Positions 54,018 to 62,778 of a stretch of 64,000 bases of DNA are shown here, piece after piece; position 1 is the stretch's first letter; each line of letters begins with the position of its first letter. Below the pieces are notes generated by a model. That model had not been told where the DNA came from and searched no databases. It saw only the letters and a list, made by a program, of their open reading frames with translations. Made by a program: the position numbers and the translations under genes. This DNA is from Bacteroidota bacterium (GTDB lineage Bacteria; Bacteroidota; Bacteroidia; JABEUT01): NCBI GenBank assembly GCA_013288345.1, contig JABDCA010000006.1:1-64000 (forward strand), in the 5' to 3' direction.

Positions 54018-55229
54018 ATGACACACAAACTTTCGGCAATTGAAGATGCCATTGAAGATATAAAAAAAGGTAAACTTGTTATTGTAGTAGATGACGAGGA
54101 CCGCGAAAACGAAGGCGATTTTATTACCGCTGCACGCAACATCACTCCGGAGATGGTGAACTTTATGCTCAGCCATGGCCGTGGTGTATTATGCGCCCCT
54201 GTTGAAGAGGACCGCTGCCGTGCGCTTGAACTGGAGATGATGGTTACATCGAACACATCACTGCACCAAACTCCCTTTACTGTTTCTGTTGACCTGTTAG
54301 GACATGGTTGCACTACAGGTGTATCAACTATCGATAGGGCAAAAACATTAAACGCGTTGGCAAAGACTTCAGTTAAAGCAAGTGACTTTGCACGCCCCGG
54401 CCATATATTCCCTTTACGTGCCATGAAAGGCGGTGTACTCAGGAGGGCAGGCCACACCGAAGCAGCTATTGACCTGGCACGCCTTGCAGGGTTTGAACCT
54501 GTGGGTGCATTGATAGAAGTAATGAACGAAGACGGCTCTATGTCGCGCATGCCGCAACTGATCGAGTTGGCTAAAAAGTTCAACTTGAAATTAATTTCGA
54601 TAAAGGACCTTATTGAATACCGACTGCGCAAAGAGACCATCATAGTCCGCGATATAGAAGTAAAGATGCCAACCAAGTTTGGTAGCTTTAACCTTATTGC
54701 ATACCGCCAAACCACCAACGACCAGGAGCATTTGGCATTGGTAAAAGGCAAATGGAACCCTGGCGACCCTGTATTGGTGCGCATGCACTCATCATGTGTT
54801 ACCGGAGATATTTTCGGTTCGCTGCGCTGCGACTGTGGTACCCAATTGCAAAAAGCAATGGAGGCTATTGAGAAAGAAGGCAAAGGAGCCATTGTATATA
54901 TTAACCAGGAAGGGCGTGGCATTGGCCTGTTAAATAAACTGCGTGCTTACAAATTACAAGAAGAAGGAAGAGATACTGTTGAAGCGAATGTAGAGCTTGG
55001 TTTTAAAGCTGATGAGCGCGACTATGGCGTTGGTGCACAAATATTGCGCGACCTTGGCATAAGCAAACTCCGCCTTATGACCAACAACCCGAAAAAGAGA
55101 GCAGGACTGATGGGTTATAATTTAGAGATAGTAGAGAATGTTCCGCTTGAAGTAGAATCGAACCCGCATAACCATTTTTACTTACAAACTAAGAGGGATA
55201 AGATGGGCCACACGCTTAAAAACATATGA
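54018..55229 (+). CDS. ribBA: Bifunctional DHBP synthase / GTP cyclohydrolase II
   Basis: 403 residues. The RibB half (about 1-200) carries [20 protein letters not shown], and the H-rich [17 protein letters not shown] site. The RibA half (about 205-400) carries the zinc ligands in [21 protein letters not shown] and the [16 protein letters not shown] site. It makes both precursors of lumazine, from ribulose 5-phosphate and GTP. Both active sites look intact. A palindromic repeat starts at its stop codon. Confidence 0.97.
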   Translation: MTHKLSAIEDAIEDIKKGKLVIVVDDEDRENEGDFITAARNITPEMVNFMLSHGRGVLCAPVEEDRCRALELEMMVTSNTSLHQTPFTVSVDLLGHGCTTGVSTIDRAKTLNALAKTSVKASDFARPGHIFPLRAMKGGVLRRAGHTEAAIDLARLAGFEPVGALIEVMNEDGSMSRMPQLIELAKKFNLKLISIKDLIEYRLRKETIIVRDIEVKMPTKFGSFNLIAYRQTTNDQEHLALVKGKWNPGDPVLVRMHSSCVTGDIFGSLRCDCGTQLQKAMEAIEKEGKGAIVYINQEGRGIGLLNKLRAYKLQEEGRDTVEANVELGFKADERDYGVGAQILRDLGISKLRLMTNNPKKRAGLMGYNLEIVENVPLEVESNPHNHFYLQTKRDKMGHTLKNI

Positions 55230-55305
55230 GTTTATAAAGTTCATAAAGTAATCCTTAGAACTTGATAAACTTTAAAGACTTTACAAACTTTAAGAACTTT
55301 TAACT
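55229..55305. repeat. Repeat of the AAAGTTTATAAAG family, ribBA-holB gap
   Basis: The gap is made of GTTTATAAAGTTCATAAAG units on the left and TTGATAAACTTTAAAGACTT, ACAAACTTTAAGAAC units on the right, imperfectly complementary. It resembles the perfect copy at 45799-45859. Confidence 0.7.
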
Positions 55306-55310
55306 GACAG

Positions 55311-56450
55311 ATGCAATTCAGCAAAGTAATAGGCCAGGAACATATAAAGCAGAGCATGGTAGAAGCTGTGGCCAATGGGCGCATAAGCCATGCACAGTTG
55401 TTTTTAGGGCCCGAAGGTAATGGTGCGTTGCCGCTTGCTATTGCTTACATACAATACCTGTTTTGCAAAAACCGCACCGCTACCGATTCATGCGGAGCAT
55501 GCCCGCAATGCAATAACATAAACAAGCTGGGCCACCCCGATCTGCATTTTGTTTTTCCACTTGCACTATCGAAAGATGTAGAAAAGAGTACCGATGTTTT
55601 TCCGAAATGGAAAGAAGCTTTTTTGCAAAACAATTACATGTCGCTTACCGACTGGATGAATTATCTGGATGCAGAGAACAAGCAGCCTGTAATTGGTGTT
55701 GGTGAAAGCAAAGACATTTTGCACCAACTGAGTATGACATCTTATGAAGGTTCATACAAGGTAATGATAGTGTGGATGGCAGAAAAAATGAACCTGGTAG
55801 CTGCCAACAAAATATTGAAGATACTGGAAGAACCCCCGGACAAAACCATTTTTATACTGATAACAGAAAGCACTCAGTTGCCTGTTACTATATTATCGCG
55901 TACTCAGATAACCAAGATACCCCGATTAACGGAAGAAGAAGTTGCAACAGCATTAATGCAACGCAACGGGCAATCGAAAGAGGTTGCATTATCGGTTGCC
56001 AGATCAGCCGAGGGAAATTACCGTTACGCTCAGGTTTTATTGACAGAGAATGAAGATGCAGTTTTCTTCTCAAAAAAATTCCAGGACTGGATGCGTATAT
56101 GCCTGAGGATGGATGGAGAAAAATTATCGGAATGGATAGGTAGCGCTGATAGCGGTATATCTACCATTGGCAGAGAAAGGCAAAAACAATTCTTAGCTTA
56201 TTCTATACAGACCATTCGCAAAAGCCTGCTCATTGGCAAATTAGCTATAAGTATTGATGCAGGCGAACAAGATTTCCTTACCAAGTTCTCTCCTTATGTT
56301 CCGCTTGAAAGTGGGGAAGTAATATTCGATGAACTGAATAAAGCATATCATGCTATTGAGCGCAACGCTCATCCTAAAATATTATTTACAAGCCTGTCGC
56401 TTAGGATACATGACTTGTTAGCGGCTTCAAGGAAATTAGTTACTGCGTAA
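55311..56450 (+). CDS. holB: DNA polymerase III subunit delta' (HolB-like)
   Basis: 379 residues. The opening FSKVIGQEHIKQSMVEAVANGRISHAQLFLGPEGNGALPLAIAY is the clamp-loader AAA+ pattern; the P-loop lysine is missing (GPEGNGALP), as in delta' subunits that do not hydrolyse ATP. A zinc module follows (C-x8-C-x2-C-x2-C around CGACPQC), then LGHPDLHFVFP and KILKILEEPPDKTIFILIT, and the SRT/Q sensor region (TILSRTQ). It is part of the clamp loader at the replication fork. It begins 81 bp after ribBA and ends next to hairpin array B. Confidence 0.92.
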   Translation: MQFSKVIGQEHIKQSMVEAVANGRISHAQLFLGPEGNGALPLAIAYIQYLFCKNRTATDSCGACPQCNNINKLGHPDLHFVFPLALSKDVEKSTDVFPKWKEAFLQNNYMSLTDWMNYLDAENKQPVIGVGESKDILHQLSMTSYEGSYKVMIVWMAEKMNLVAANKILKILEEPPDKTIFILITESTQLPVTILSRTQITKIPRLTEEEVATALMQRNGQSKEVALSVARSAEGNYRYAQVLLTENEDAVFFSKKFQDWMRICLRMDGEKLSEWIGSADSGISTIGRERQKQFLAYSIQTIRKSLLIGKLAISIDAGEQDFLTKFSPYVPLESGEVIFDELNKAYHAIERNAHPKILFTSLSLRIHDLLAASRKLVTA

Positions 56451-56511
56451 TATTTATTTGAAAAATATATCGCCCCAATGGGGCTTGCAAAGATTGGTTC
56501 ATCTTTTTATA

Positions 56512-56568
56512 CTACCAAGATTTAACCCCGATGGGGTTCTTAGTCCCATAGGGACAATATCTTGGTAG
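56512..56568. repeat. Cloverleaf-like structure ahead of array B
   Basis: CTACCAAGAT (56512-56521) and ATCTTGGTAG (56559-56568) form a perfect 10-bp closing stem around two hairpins, AACCCC-gat-GGGGTT (56524-56538) and GTCCC-ata-GGGAC (56543-56555). This part has no equivalent in array A. Confidence 0.85.
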
Positions 56569-56593
56569 AAACTCAACCTCTCCAAAAATACTC

Positions 56594-56795
56594 TAACCCC
56601 GAAGGGGTTAAACCTTAGTAGCCCCCGATGAAATCGGGGGTATAAATAGCAATACGTTTTGCAACCCCGTACGGGTTGAACCCCATAATATGAAGTCTTC
56701 TTTTTTTGTTCAACCCTTCCAGGGTTGTTATTATACAATCGTTATATGCCACCGATTTCATCGGCGGTTACTAACATTGAAGCCCTTCGGGCTTC
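56594..56795. repeat. Hairpin array B (six ordered hairpins, colinear with array A)
   Basis: TAACCCC-gaa-GGGGTTA (56594-56610); CCCCCGAT-gaa-ATCGGGGG (56622-56640); CAACCC-cgtac-GGGTTG (56662-56678); CAACCC-ttcca-GGGTTG (56711-56727); CCaCCGAT-ttc-ATCGGcGG (56749-56767, same A/C mismatch as array A); GAAGCCC-ttc-GGGCTTC (56779-56795). Order, length (202 against 200 bp) and the linkers AGTAGCC and GGTTACTAACRTTGAAGC match array A at 5049-5248. Confidence 0.87.
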
Positions 56796-56821
56796 TCTAA
56801 CTCGATATTATTCTTTTGAAC

Positions 56822-58063
56822 TTACGCTGCTTTCAACCTATTCAAGGCTGATGACCTTTGTATTTTATCCTTGGCGTAACGCAGTGTTACATGAAATTCT
56901 TTCACTTCGGTATCGCCCGGTGTTTCATACATGGCATCGGTAAGCAATGCTTCGCAAATAGCACGCAGACCTCTTGCACCTAACTTATACTCCAAGGCTT
57001 TGTCAACTATCAGGTCAAGCACAGCTTTGTCAATGGTAAGCTTTACACCATCTATCTTGAACAGTTTGGTGTATTGTTTTATCAATGCGTTCTTTGGCTC
57101 GGTAAGTATACGCTTTAAGCTTTCTTTGCTGAGAGGCTTCAGGTACGTTATTACAGGCAAGCGGCCAATAAATTCCGGTATCAGTCCGAAGCTCTTCAAA
57201 TCTTCAGGGGAAATGTATTGTAATAAATTTTCACGGTCAATATCATCTTGCTCTGCACCTCTCACATAACCCAATGCATGTGATTGTACACGGCGTGCAA
57301 TCTTCTTTTCAATTCCGTTAAAAGCGCCACCACAAATAAATAATATGTCTTTGGTATTAACGGCTATCATCTTTTGTTCCGGGTGCTTGCGTCCGCCTTG
57401 CGGTGGTACATTTACTACAGAACCTTCTAGCATTTTTAATAAAGCTTGTTGTACACCTTCTCCGCCTACGTCGCGGGTAATAGAAGGGCTATCGCCCTCT
57501 TTGCGGGTTATCTTATCTATCTCATCAATAAATACAATTCCTTTTTCGGTAGAAGCAACATCGTAGTTAGCCGATTGTAAAAGCCTTACTAATACATTCT
57601 CCACATCTTCGCCCACATAACCTGCTTCGGTAAATGCCGTAGCATCAGCAATACAAAAAGGCACGTTCAATATTTTAGCAATGGTTTGAGCCAGTAATGT
57701 TTTACCGGTACCCGTCTCTCCAACCAATAAGATGTTTGATTTTTCAATCTCTACATCATCGTTCTCTGTTTTGCTGGCTTTTTGCAATACGCGTTTGTAA
57801 TGGTTATATACCGCTACTGCCATTATCTTCTTCGCTTCGTCCTGATCAATAATATGTTCATCGAGCAGTTTTTTTATCTCTGCAGGTTTAACCAGTTGTA
57901 TCTTTTTGCTATCGGTTTGCTGCTTGTATTCTTCTTCAACGATCTTTTGCGCCTGGGCAACACATTGGTCACAAATATGTCCATCAAGACCGCCTATCAT
58001 CATAAAGACGTCTTTCTTATCTTTTCCGCAAAAGGAACACTTAATTAATTCTTTCTCTGCCAT
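56822..58063 (-). CDS. clpX: ATP-dependent Clp protease ATP-binding subunit ClpX
   Basis: 413 residues. The N-terminal zinc finger has C9, C12, C31 and C34 (CSFCGK...CDQCV). The AAA+ core shows Walker A GETGTGKT, the pore loop GYVGED, Walker B IVFIDEIDKI, and the ISPEDLKSFGLIPEFIGRLPVI sensor region. It unfolds substrates for ClpP, which is not encoded in the window. A -7 element (TATTTTTG) lies 36 nt upstream. Confidence 0.98.
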   Translation of the reverse strand: MAEKELIKCSFCGKDKKDVFMMIGGLDGHICDQCVAQAQKIVEEEYKQQTDSKKIQLVKPAEIKKLLDEHIIDQDEAKKIMAVAVYNHYKRVLQKASKTENDDVEIEKSNILLVGETGTGKTLLAQTIAKILNVPFCIADATAFTEAGYVGEDVENVLVRLLQSANYDVASTEKGIVFIDEIDKITRKEGDSPSITRDVGGEGVQQALLKMLEGSVVNVPPQGGRKHPEQKMIAVNTKDILFICGGAFNGIEKKIARRVQSHALGYVRGAEQDDIDRENLLQYISPEDLKSFGLIPEFIGRLPVITYLKPLSKESLKRILTEPKNALIKQYTKLFKIDGVKLTIDKAVLDLIVDKALEYKLGARGLRAICEALLTDAMYETPGDTEVKEFHVTLRYAKDKIQRSSALNRLKAA

Positions 58064-58099
58064 TGTACCAGGGTATTATAATGCGACAATTCTACTAAA

Positions 58100-58107
58100 C
58101 AAAAATA
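58100..58107 (-). promoter_or_regulatory. -7 promoter element TATTTTTG for clpX
   Basis: An exact TAnnTTTG match on the minus strand, 36 nt before the clpX ATG, in the 74-bp gap after the thiol peroxidase gene. Confidence 0.6.
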
Positions 58108-58137
58108 CAAAATTTCGGGGAAATTGCCAAATAGCTG

Positions 58138-58644
58138 TTAGGCAAGTATTTGGCTGGTATGATCGGCTGTTTCCACGTCCTTTATGATCTTCTCAATCTT
58201 ACCATTTTCATCAATAATAAAGGTGGTGCGTATAATGCCCATATACTTTCTGCCAAACAGTGTTTTCTCACCCCAAACGCCATAGTTATTCACCATATCC
58301 TTTTCGGTATCAGCCAATAGGCTATATGGCAAAGAGAATTTATTGGCAAACTTCTTGTGCGATTTTTCACTATCAATGCTTACACCAATTACTTCATATC
58401 CCTTCTTTTTCAGTACCGAATAATTGTCCCTTAAGTTACAAGATTCAGCAGTACAACCTGGGGTATCGTCTTTCGGATAAAAATAGAGAGCTATCTTCTT
58501 TCCTTTGTAATCCTTCAGTGTAAGAGTTTTGCCATCCTGGTTCTTCAACGAAAAATCTGGGGCCTTATCGCCTTCTTTCAGCTTATCTACCCTGGTAACA
58601 TCTTGCGTTACTTTCAACTTTTTGGCCATATCTGCTAAGTTCAT
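58138..58644 (-). CDS. bcp: Thioredoxin-dependent thiol peroxidase (Bcp/PrxQ)
   Basis: 168 residues. The peroxidatic cysteine C64 and resolving cysteine C69 lie five apart in DDTPGCTAESCNLRDN, the PrxQ/Bcp pattern. It reduces organic and lipid hydroperoxides using thioredoxin. The ATG at 58644 lies 5 bp after the methyltransferase gene stop, so it belongs to the lipid-modification operon; a later ATG (MAKKLKV) would shorten it by five residues. Confidence 0.95.
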   Translation of the reverse strand: MNLADMAKKLKVTQDVTRVDKLKEGDKAPDFSLKNQDGKTLTLKDYKGKKIALYFYPKDDTPGCTAESCNLRDNYSVLKKKGYEVIGVSIDSEKSHKKFANKFSLPYSLLADTEKDMVNNYGVWGEKTLFGRKYMGIIRTTFIIDENGKIEKIIKDVETADHTSQILA

Positions 58645-58649
58645 AATTC

Positions 58650-59882
58650 TTAAAATTCGGTGTTGTTAGGGCGGGTATATACCATTTGCATTACGTTAAT
58701 ATTGCGGGTAGCAAATGCAGCCTCACAATAACTTAAATAGTAGTTCCACTTACGAATAAACTTCTCATCGAAGCCCAGATTTTTTACTTCTGTAAGGTTC
58801 TCATTGAATTTCTGTTTCCATATTTCCAAAGTCTTGGCATAATGCAAACCCATCTCTTTCAGGTTCATCATGGTAAGCTCTCCTGTACGGTTTATAGAGC
58901 TGTTGATGGCTGAAATAGAGGGCAGTAATGTACCCGGGAAAATATGTTTCTGTATCCAATCAATTCCTTTACGCATACTATCATAACGCGAATCGGGGCT
59001 TGTTATTACCTGCAATGCTAATACGCCTTTAGGTTTTAACAGATCGTGGCATTTTTTAAAAAAGGTATCTAAAAATTCGTGTCCCACTGCTTCCAGCATT
59101 TCAATGGAAATTATCTTATCGAACTGTCCATTTAAAAGACGGTAATCCATCAGTTTTACTTCAATCCTATGGCTAAGATTCTCTTTTTCAATACGTTCTT
59201 TCGCCAGCTTATATTGCTCTTCCGATATAGTAACCGTAGTTACCTTGCAGCCATATTTCTTGGCCATAAATATGGCATTGCCACCCCAACCTGAACCAAT
59301 TTCGAGCACATTATCTTCGGGTTTCAATTTCATATCGCGGCACAGGCTGTCGTATTTTGCCAATTGCGCTTCCTGCAATCCCAATTCCTCTTTTTCGAAA
59401 TAAGCACTCGAATAGGTCATGCTTGGGTCGAGGAAAAGCTTAAAAAAATCATTATTCAAATCGTAATGCTCTGCTATATTTTCACGTGAACCTTCAATAT
59501 CATTCTTACGCTTAATGTGGTACAGGCGGTTAACAAACCTGAGTATGTTCAATATGCCGCTCTTTACCTTGCTACCTGATGCAGTAGGAACATTTTCTAC
59601 ATTCAGCAGAAACCATTGTATTACATGGGTAACATTATCGGTATCCCAATATCCAAGGGTATAGCACTCTCCAAAACCAACATCGCCAAACAAAACGCAA
59701 CGTTCAAAAAAACGCGGGTCGCTTATGGTAATATTTGCATGCACACCTTGCCCGTTACCCAGGTTAATTATCTCGCCCGAAGGCATGGTAATGATGGCCG
59801 AGCCCTTTTGCATATTCGAAAGAAAATGCAACACTATGCGCTCGTACCAGGTCCTTTTAGCTGTTAGTGTAATCGCTTCCAT
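58650..59882 (-). CDS. Cyclopropane-fatty-acyl-phospholipid synthase family methyltransferase
   Basis: 410 residues. An N-terminal domain of about 130 residues precedes the SAM methyltransferase core: HYDLNNDFFKLFLDPSMTYSSAYF (CFA synthase signature), VLEIGSGWGGNAIFMAKKYGCKVT (SAM loop) and the late RTGELTMMNLKEMGLHYAKTLEIWKQKF with the conserved glutamate. The enzyme adds a methylene or methyl group to double bonds of membrane lipid acyl chains. It starts 2 bp after the DUF1365 gene. Because the neighbours are those of furan or other modified fatty-acid clusters, plain cyclopropane formation is not certain. Confidence 0.9.
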   Translation of the reverse strand: MEAITLTAKRTWYERIVLHFLSNMQKGSAIITMPSGEIINLGNGQGVHANITISDPRFFERCVLFGDVGFGECYTLGYWDTDNVTHVIQWFLLNVENVPTASGSKVKSGILNILRFVNRLYHIKRKNDIEGSRENIAEHYDLNNDFFKLFLDPSMTYSSAYFEKEELGLQEAQLAKYDSLCRDMKLKPEDNVLEIGSGWGGNAIFMAKKYGCKVTTVTISEEQYKLAKERIEKENLSHRIEVKLMDYRLLNGQFDKIISIEMLEAVGHEFLDTFFKKCHDLLKPKGVLALQVITSPDSRYDSMRKGIDWIQKHIFPGTLLPSISAINSSINRTGELTMMNLKEMGLHYAKTLEIWKQKFNENLTEVKNLGFDEKFIRKWNYYLSYCEAAFATRNINVMQMVYTRPNNTEF

Positions 59883-59884
59883 TC

Positions 59885-60682
59885 TTATCGGCTTTGTGGA
59901 TATTTACGTAAAACGTCGCGCTGTAGATTAGGATTGGCCTCTTTTTTATGATAGGGTAGTTTTTTTAGCCACAATAACAATGCGTTCCAGTGGATTAAAC
60001 TGATGATTTTCAGGGTTATAAACGGAAAACGAATGGCATACCATATCAACCTGAGTTGGGTAAGTTCTCGCTTGTTTCCGGTAACGGTAGCAATAAAGAA
60101 CCTCTCCTCGCCACGGTAATCGTCAATGCGGAGGTTTAGTTTATCATTAGGTACCGAAAGTTGAAAATCAAAATCCACGTCGTGTTCTATAAAAGGGGAT
60201 ACATAAAAATACTTTTTTGTTCGATATAAAAACTGATTTTTCGTTAAAGTTTCACTATTCAGCAAAAAAAGTTTCATCTCGCCAAAGGTATTTCCTACTT
60301 CTGCCACACAACAAACTGGCTTATCATCTTCGTAAATATAATAAAACGATACAGGGTTGAACTGGTAGCCAAGGGTTCGTAAATTGGTAAGTAGGAATAT
60401 TTTGGGCTTATTCAGTTTTACATTCTGAGCCAGCAGGTAATCAGTTATCTGCTGCTTTACATTTTTCGATGTATCGGGTTTATCTGCTGGTAACTGCACG
60501 TGGTCGGCATCAGAAAAACTGAACATATTAAAACGGTTGCGGCTGATGAGCCAAAACTTTTTGGCTACTTCGTCTATCTCATCCAGATCGAGCCAGAACA
60601 TAAATACATTATAATGCAGGGTGTGCCGCTTAGGTGACAAGCGGTTGTGCATTACCGAACAAGTATATAGACTGGAATTCAT
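59885..60682 (-). CDS. DUF1365 family protein
   Basis: 265 residues. The opening SSLYTCSVMHNRLSPKRHTLHYNVFMFWLDLDE and the middle LTNLRTLGYQFNPVSFYYIYEDD and VCCVAEVGNTFGE are DUF1365 signatures. The family is nearly always beside an FAD oxidoreductase and a CFA-like methyltransferase, as here, and is thought to act on acyl chains, but the reaction is not established. It lies 2 bp before the methyltransferase gene and 131 bp after the oxidoreductase gene, across a palindromic repeat. Confidence 0.9.
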   Translation of the reverse strand: MNSSLYTCSVMHNRLSPKRHTLHYNVFMFWLDLDEIDEVAKKFWLISRNRFNMFSFSDADHVQLPADKPDTSKNVKQQITDYLLAQNVKLNKPKIFLLTNLRTLGYQFNPVSFYYIYEDDKPVCCVAEVGNTFGEMKLFLLNSETLTKNQFLYRTKKYFYVSPFIEHDVDFDFQLSVPNDKLNLRIDDYRGEERFFIATVTGNKRELTQLRLIWYAIRFPFITLKIISLIHWNALLLWLKKLPYHKKEANPNLQRDVLRKYPQSR

Positions 60683-60698
60683 TTTACTAATTTACGAA

Positions 60699-60817
60699 AT
60701 AGAACACGGATAAAACAGATTTGACGGATATTCACTGATTTTCTAAATATCTATTATTGTTATCTCCATTGCTTTTATCCGTATTAATCTGCACAATCCG
60801 TTTCATCTGTGTTCTAT
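60699..60817. repeat. Palindromic repeat (ACGGAT/CTGTG type), copy 2
   Basis: The left arm (from ATAGAACACGGATAAAACAG at 60699) and right arm (ending CATCTGTGTTCTAT at 60817) are imperfect complements enclosing about 60 bp. The right arm includes bases 60814-60816, the TAG stop codon of the FAD oxidoreductase gene. Confidence 0.75.
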
Positions 60818-62055
60818 TGCAATTTTTCACACAACTCCACTGCCGACTTCAAGGCATCTTCGTGGAAGCCATAACGGAAATAACTTCCACAAAAATAAAC
60901 CGGACCAGTTTGATTAAGCGTATTTAACTCAGTTTGTGCTTTTACTGCATCCACATCAAACAAAGGGTGTTCATATTCTATGGTCTTTATAATCTTACTC
61001 GAGTCAATACTTCCCGGATCGTTGATTGAAACAAAGTAGTCTTTCTTTTTCGATACGTTTTGCAAGCTGTTCATCCAGTAAATAGTAGATGCCATAGTTT
61101 TACCCTGCTTCTCCTCTACCCTATAGTTCCACGATGACCATACTCTTTTATTTTTTGGCATTATTGCAGTATCGGTATGCAGGGTAGCAATATTGGTTTG
61201 GTATTTGAAGTTCTTTAACAGTCTTTGTTCATCAGTAGTTGGAGCATCAAGCATACCTAATGCCTGATCGCCGTGAGAAGCAATAATTACTTTATCGTAT
61301 TCCGTTTCTTGTCCGCTTTTTGTACAAACTACGGCTTTACCATTTTGCTTTTTTACTTTTATTACAGGGTCGTTTACTTTTATTTTTTCTTTAAAGGGAG
61401 CCATGATGATCTCACGATACGCCTGGCTACCTTTGGTAACGGTGTACCATTGGTGTTGGGTATTCAATCCTAAAAAGCCGTGGTTATAGAAAAAACGAAC
61501 CAGTGTTTGTACAGGGAAGTCCAGCATTTTATCCATAGGCGTAGACCATACCGCAGAACTCATAGGTATCAAGTATTTCCAAAGCATATCATCGCCAAAA
61601 CTATTTTCTTTTATGTATTGCGCCAGCGATTGGTTTGCATAATTAGGGTCATCCAGTATTTTAATACTCGTCTCATTGAAGCGTGCAATTTGCTTTAGCA
61701 TACGTATATGCTTCAGGCTAAATAAATTTTTGCGCTGTGCAAAAAGCCCGTTGAGGCCTGAACCGCAATATTCTAATTTAGTGGGTACATGCTGCACACT
61801 GAACGACATAGAAGTTGCAAAGGTGGGAACCTTAAGGTCGGTAAATAATTTGGTAAGGTGCGGATAGGTTTCATGGTTAAAAACCATAAAACCAGTATCG
61901 ATATATACTGGCTGCCCATCTTCATCAACTGTAATGGTATTAGTATGGCCGCCTACGTAATCGTTCTTCTCGTAGAAAAATATATCGGCATTGTTTTGCA
62001 AAAAATGCCCGCAAGCCATGCCTGCAATACCCGTACCAACAATAGCTATCTTCAT
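60814..62055 (-). CDS. FAD-dependent oxidoreductase (amine oxidase-like, lipid-modification cluster)
   Basis: 413 residues. The N-terminal dinucleotide fold is IAIVGTGIAGMACGHFLQN, followed by FFYEKNDYVGGHTNTI, and the C-terminal FAD motif is GPVYFCGSYFRYGFHEDALKSAVELCE. Members of this NAD(P)-binding/amine-oxidase-like family with DUF1365 and CFA-like methyltransferase act on fatty acyl chains in furan fatty-acid and related pathways. It is the first gene of that unit here. The last codons and stop overlap a palindromic repeat, so the C-terminus may have been set by the insertion. Confidence 0.9.
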   Translation of the reverse strand: MKIAIVGTGIAGMACGHFLQNNADIFFYEKNDYVGGHTNTITVDEDGQPVYIDTGFMVFNHETYPHLTKLFTDLKVPTFATSMSFSVQHVPTKLEYCGSGLNGLFAQRKNLFSLKHIRMLKQIARFNETSIKILDDPNYANQSLAQYIKENSFGDDMLWKYLIPMSSAVWSTPMDKMLDFPVQTLVRFFYNHGFLGLNTQHQWYTVTKGSQAYREIIMAPFKEKIKVNDPVIKVKKQNGKAVVCTKSGQETEYDKVIIASHGDQALGMLDAPTTDEQRLLKNFKYQTNIATLHTDTAIMPKNKRVWSSWNYRVEEKQGKTMASTIYWMNSLQNVSKKKDYFVSINDPGSIDSSKIIKTIEYEHPLFDVDAVKAQTELNTLNQTGPVYFCGSYFRYGFHEDALKSAVELCEKLQ

Positions 62056-62100
62056 ACGCTGCTAATGTACGTAAAATAGATGCGGGAGGGTTTTAGTAAT

Positions 62101-62715
62101 TTACTTAATGGTGGCCGAATCTTTTCTACTGCTGCATTTTCTTGCTTCTGCAAAATCTTTTTCGGCTTTAATGGTATCTCCCATCTTCCGTTCGCAATAA
62201 GCCCTATTTATATATGCAGTCGCATTATATTTATTAATTGCAATAGCACGATCTAAATCTTTAATAGCAAGTTTGTATTTACGTTGATCAAATTCTACTT
62301 CTCCCCTATTGGAAAATGCATAATCAAAATTCGAGTCTAAGATGATAGCTTTATTGTAATCGTCAAGTGCTTTTATTGTGTCACCCATTTTATAATATGC
62401 CAAACCTCTGTTACTATAAATACCAGCTTCTTGTGGAGATATCTCTACTGCCTTATTATAATCTACTATTGATTCCTTGAATTCACCCAAATTAAACTTT
62501 GCATGCCCTCTGTTACTTATAGCAACTGTATATTCCGGATAAAGCTTAATTGCACTATCGTAATCAGCTATAGCGCCTTTATAATCGCCTGTTTGCTCTT
62601 TACCACGTGCGCTACCATTATATCCTACTGCTCTGATTTTATTGCTTATTCCTTGACATGAAACAAGGAATATTACTACGCTTATTATTATCGTTATAGC
62701 AATAATTTTTTTCAT
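62101..62715 (-). CDS. TPR-repeat lipoprotein
   Basis: 204 residues. A lipoprotein signal (MKKIIAITIIISVVIFLVSC, acylated Cys20) is followed by about four to five TPR units of 34 residues with the usual A..NRG.A....G....AI.DYDKAI...P pattern, from about residue 30 to 190. It probably binds protein partners at a membrane in the periplasm. No function can be named. A TATATTTG element lies 20 nt upstream, and it converges on nothing, since flanking genes run the same way. Confidence 0.88.
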   Translation of the reverse strand: MKKIIAITIIISVVIFLVSCQGISNKIRAVGYNGSARGKEQTGDYKGAIADYDSAIKLYPEYTVAISNRGHAKFNLGEFKESIVDYNKAVEISPQEAGIYSNRGLAYYKMGDTIKALDDYNKAIILDSNFDYAFSNRGEVEFDQRKYKLAIKDLDRAIAINKYNATAYINRAYCERKMGDTIKAEKDFAEARKCSSRKDSATIK

Positions 62716-62735
62716 TAGTGGCTTAATTACTATTT

Positions 62736-62743
62736 CAAATATA
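62736..62743 (-). promoter_or_regulatory. -7 promoter element TATATTTG for the TPR lipoprotein gene
   Basis: An exact TAnnTTTG match on the minus strand, 20 nt before the ATG at 62715. Confidence 0.6.
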
Positions 62744-62778
62744 GGAATAGTTCTTCCTTATCGATCTTGCAATGACAT

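Larger units (their letters stand above)
56451..56821. other. Spacer between convergent holB and clpX
   Basis: The 371-bp gap contains no gene. It is filled from 56472 to 56795 by a short GCCCC-aat-GGGGC hairpin (56472-56484), a cloverleaf-like structure and hairpin array B. Open frames here are read through the hairpins. Confidence 0.85.

Noticed and set aside
56499-56943. Open frames in array B and over the clpX end
   Set aside because: They translate hairpins and the antisense strand of clpX.
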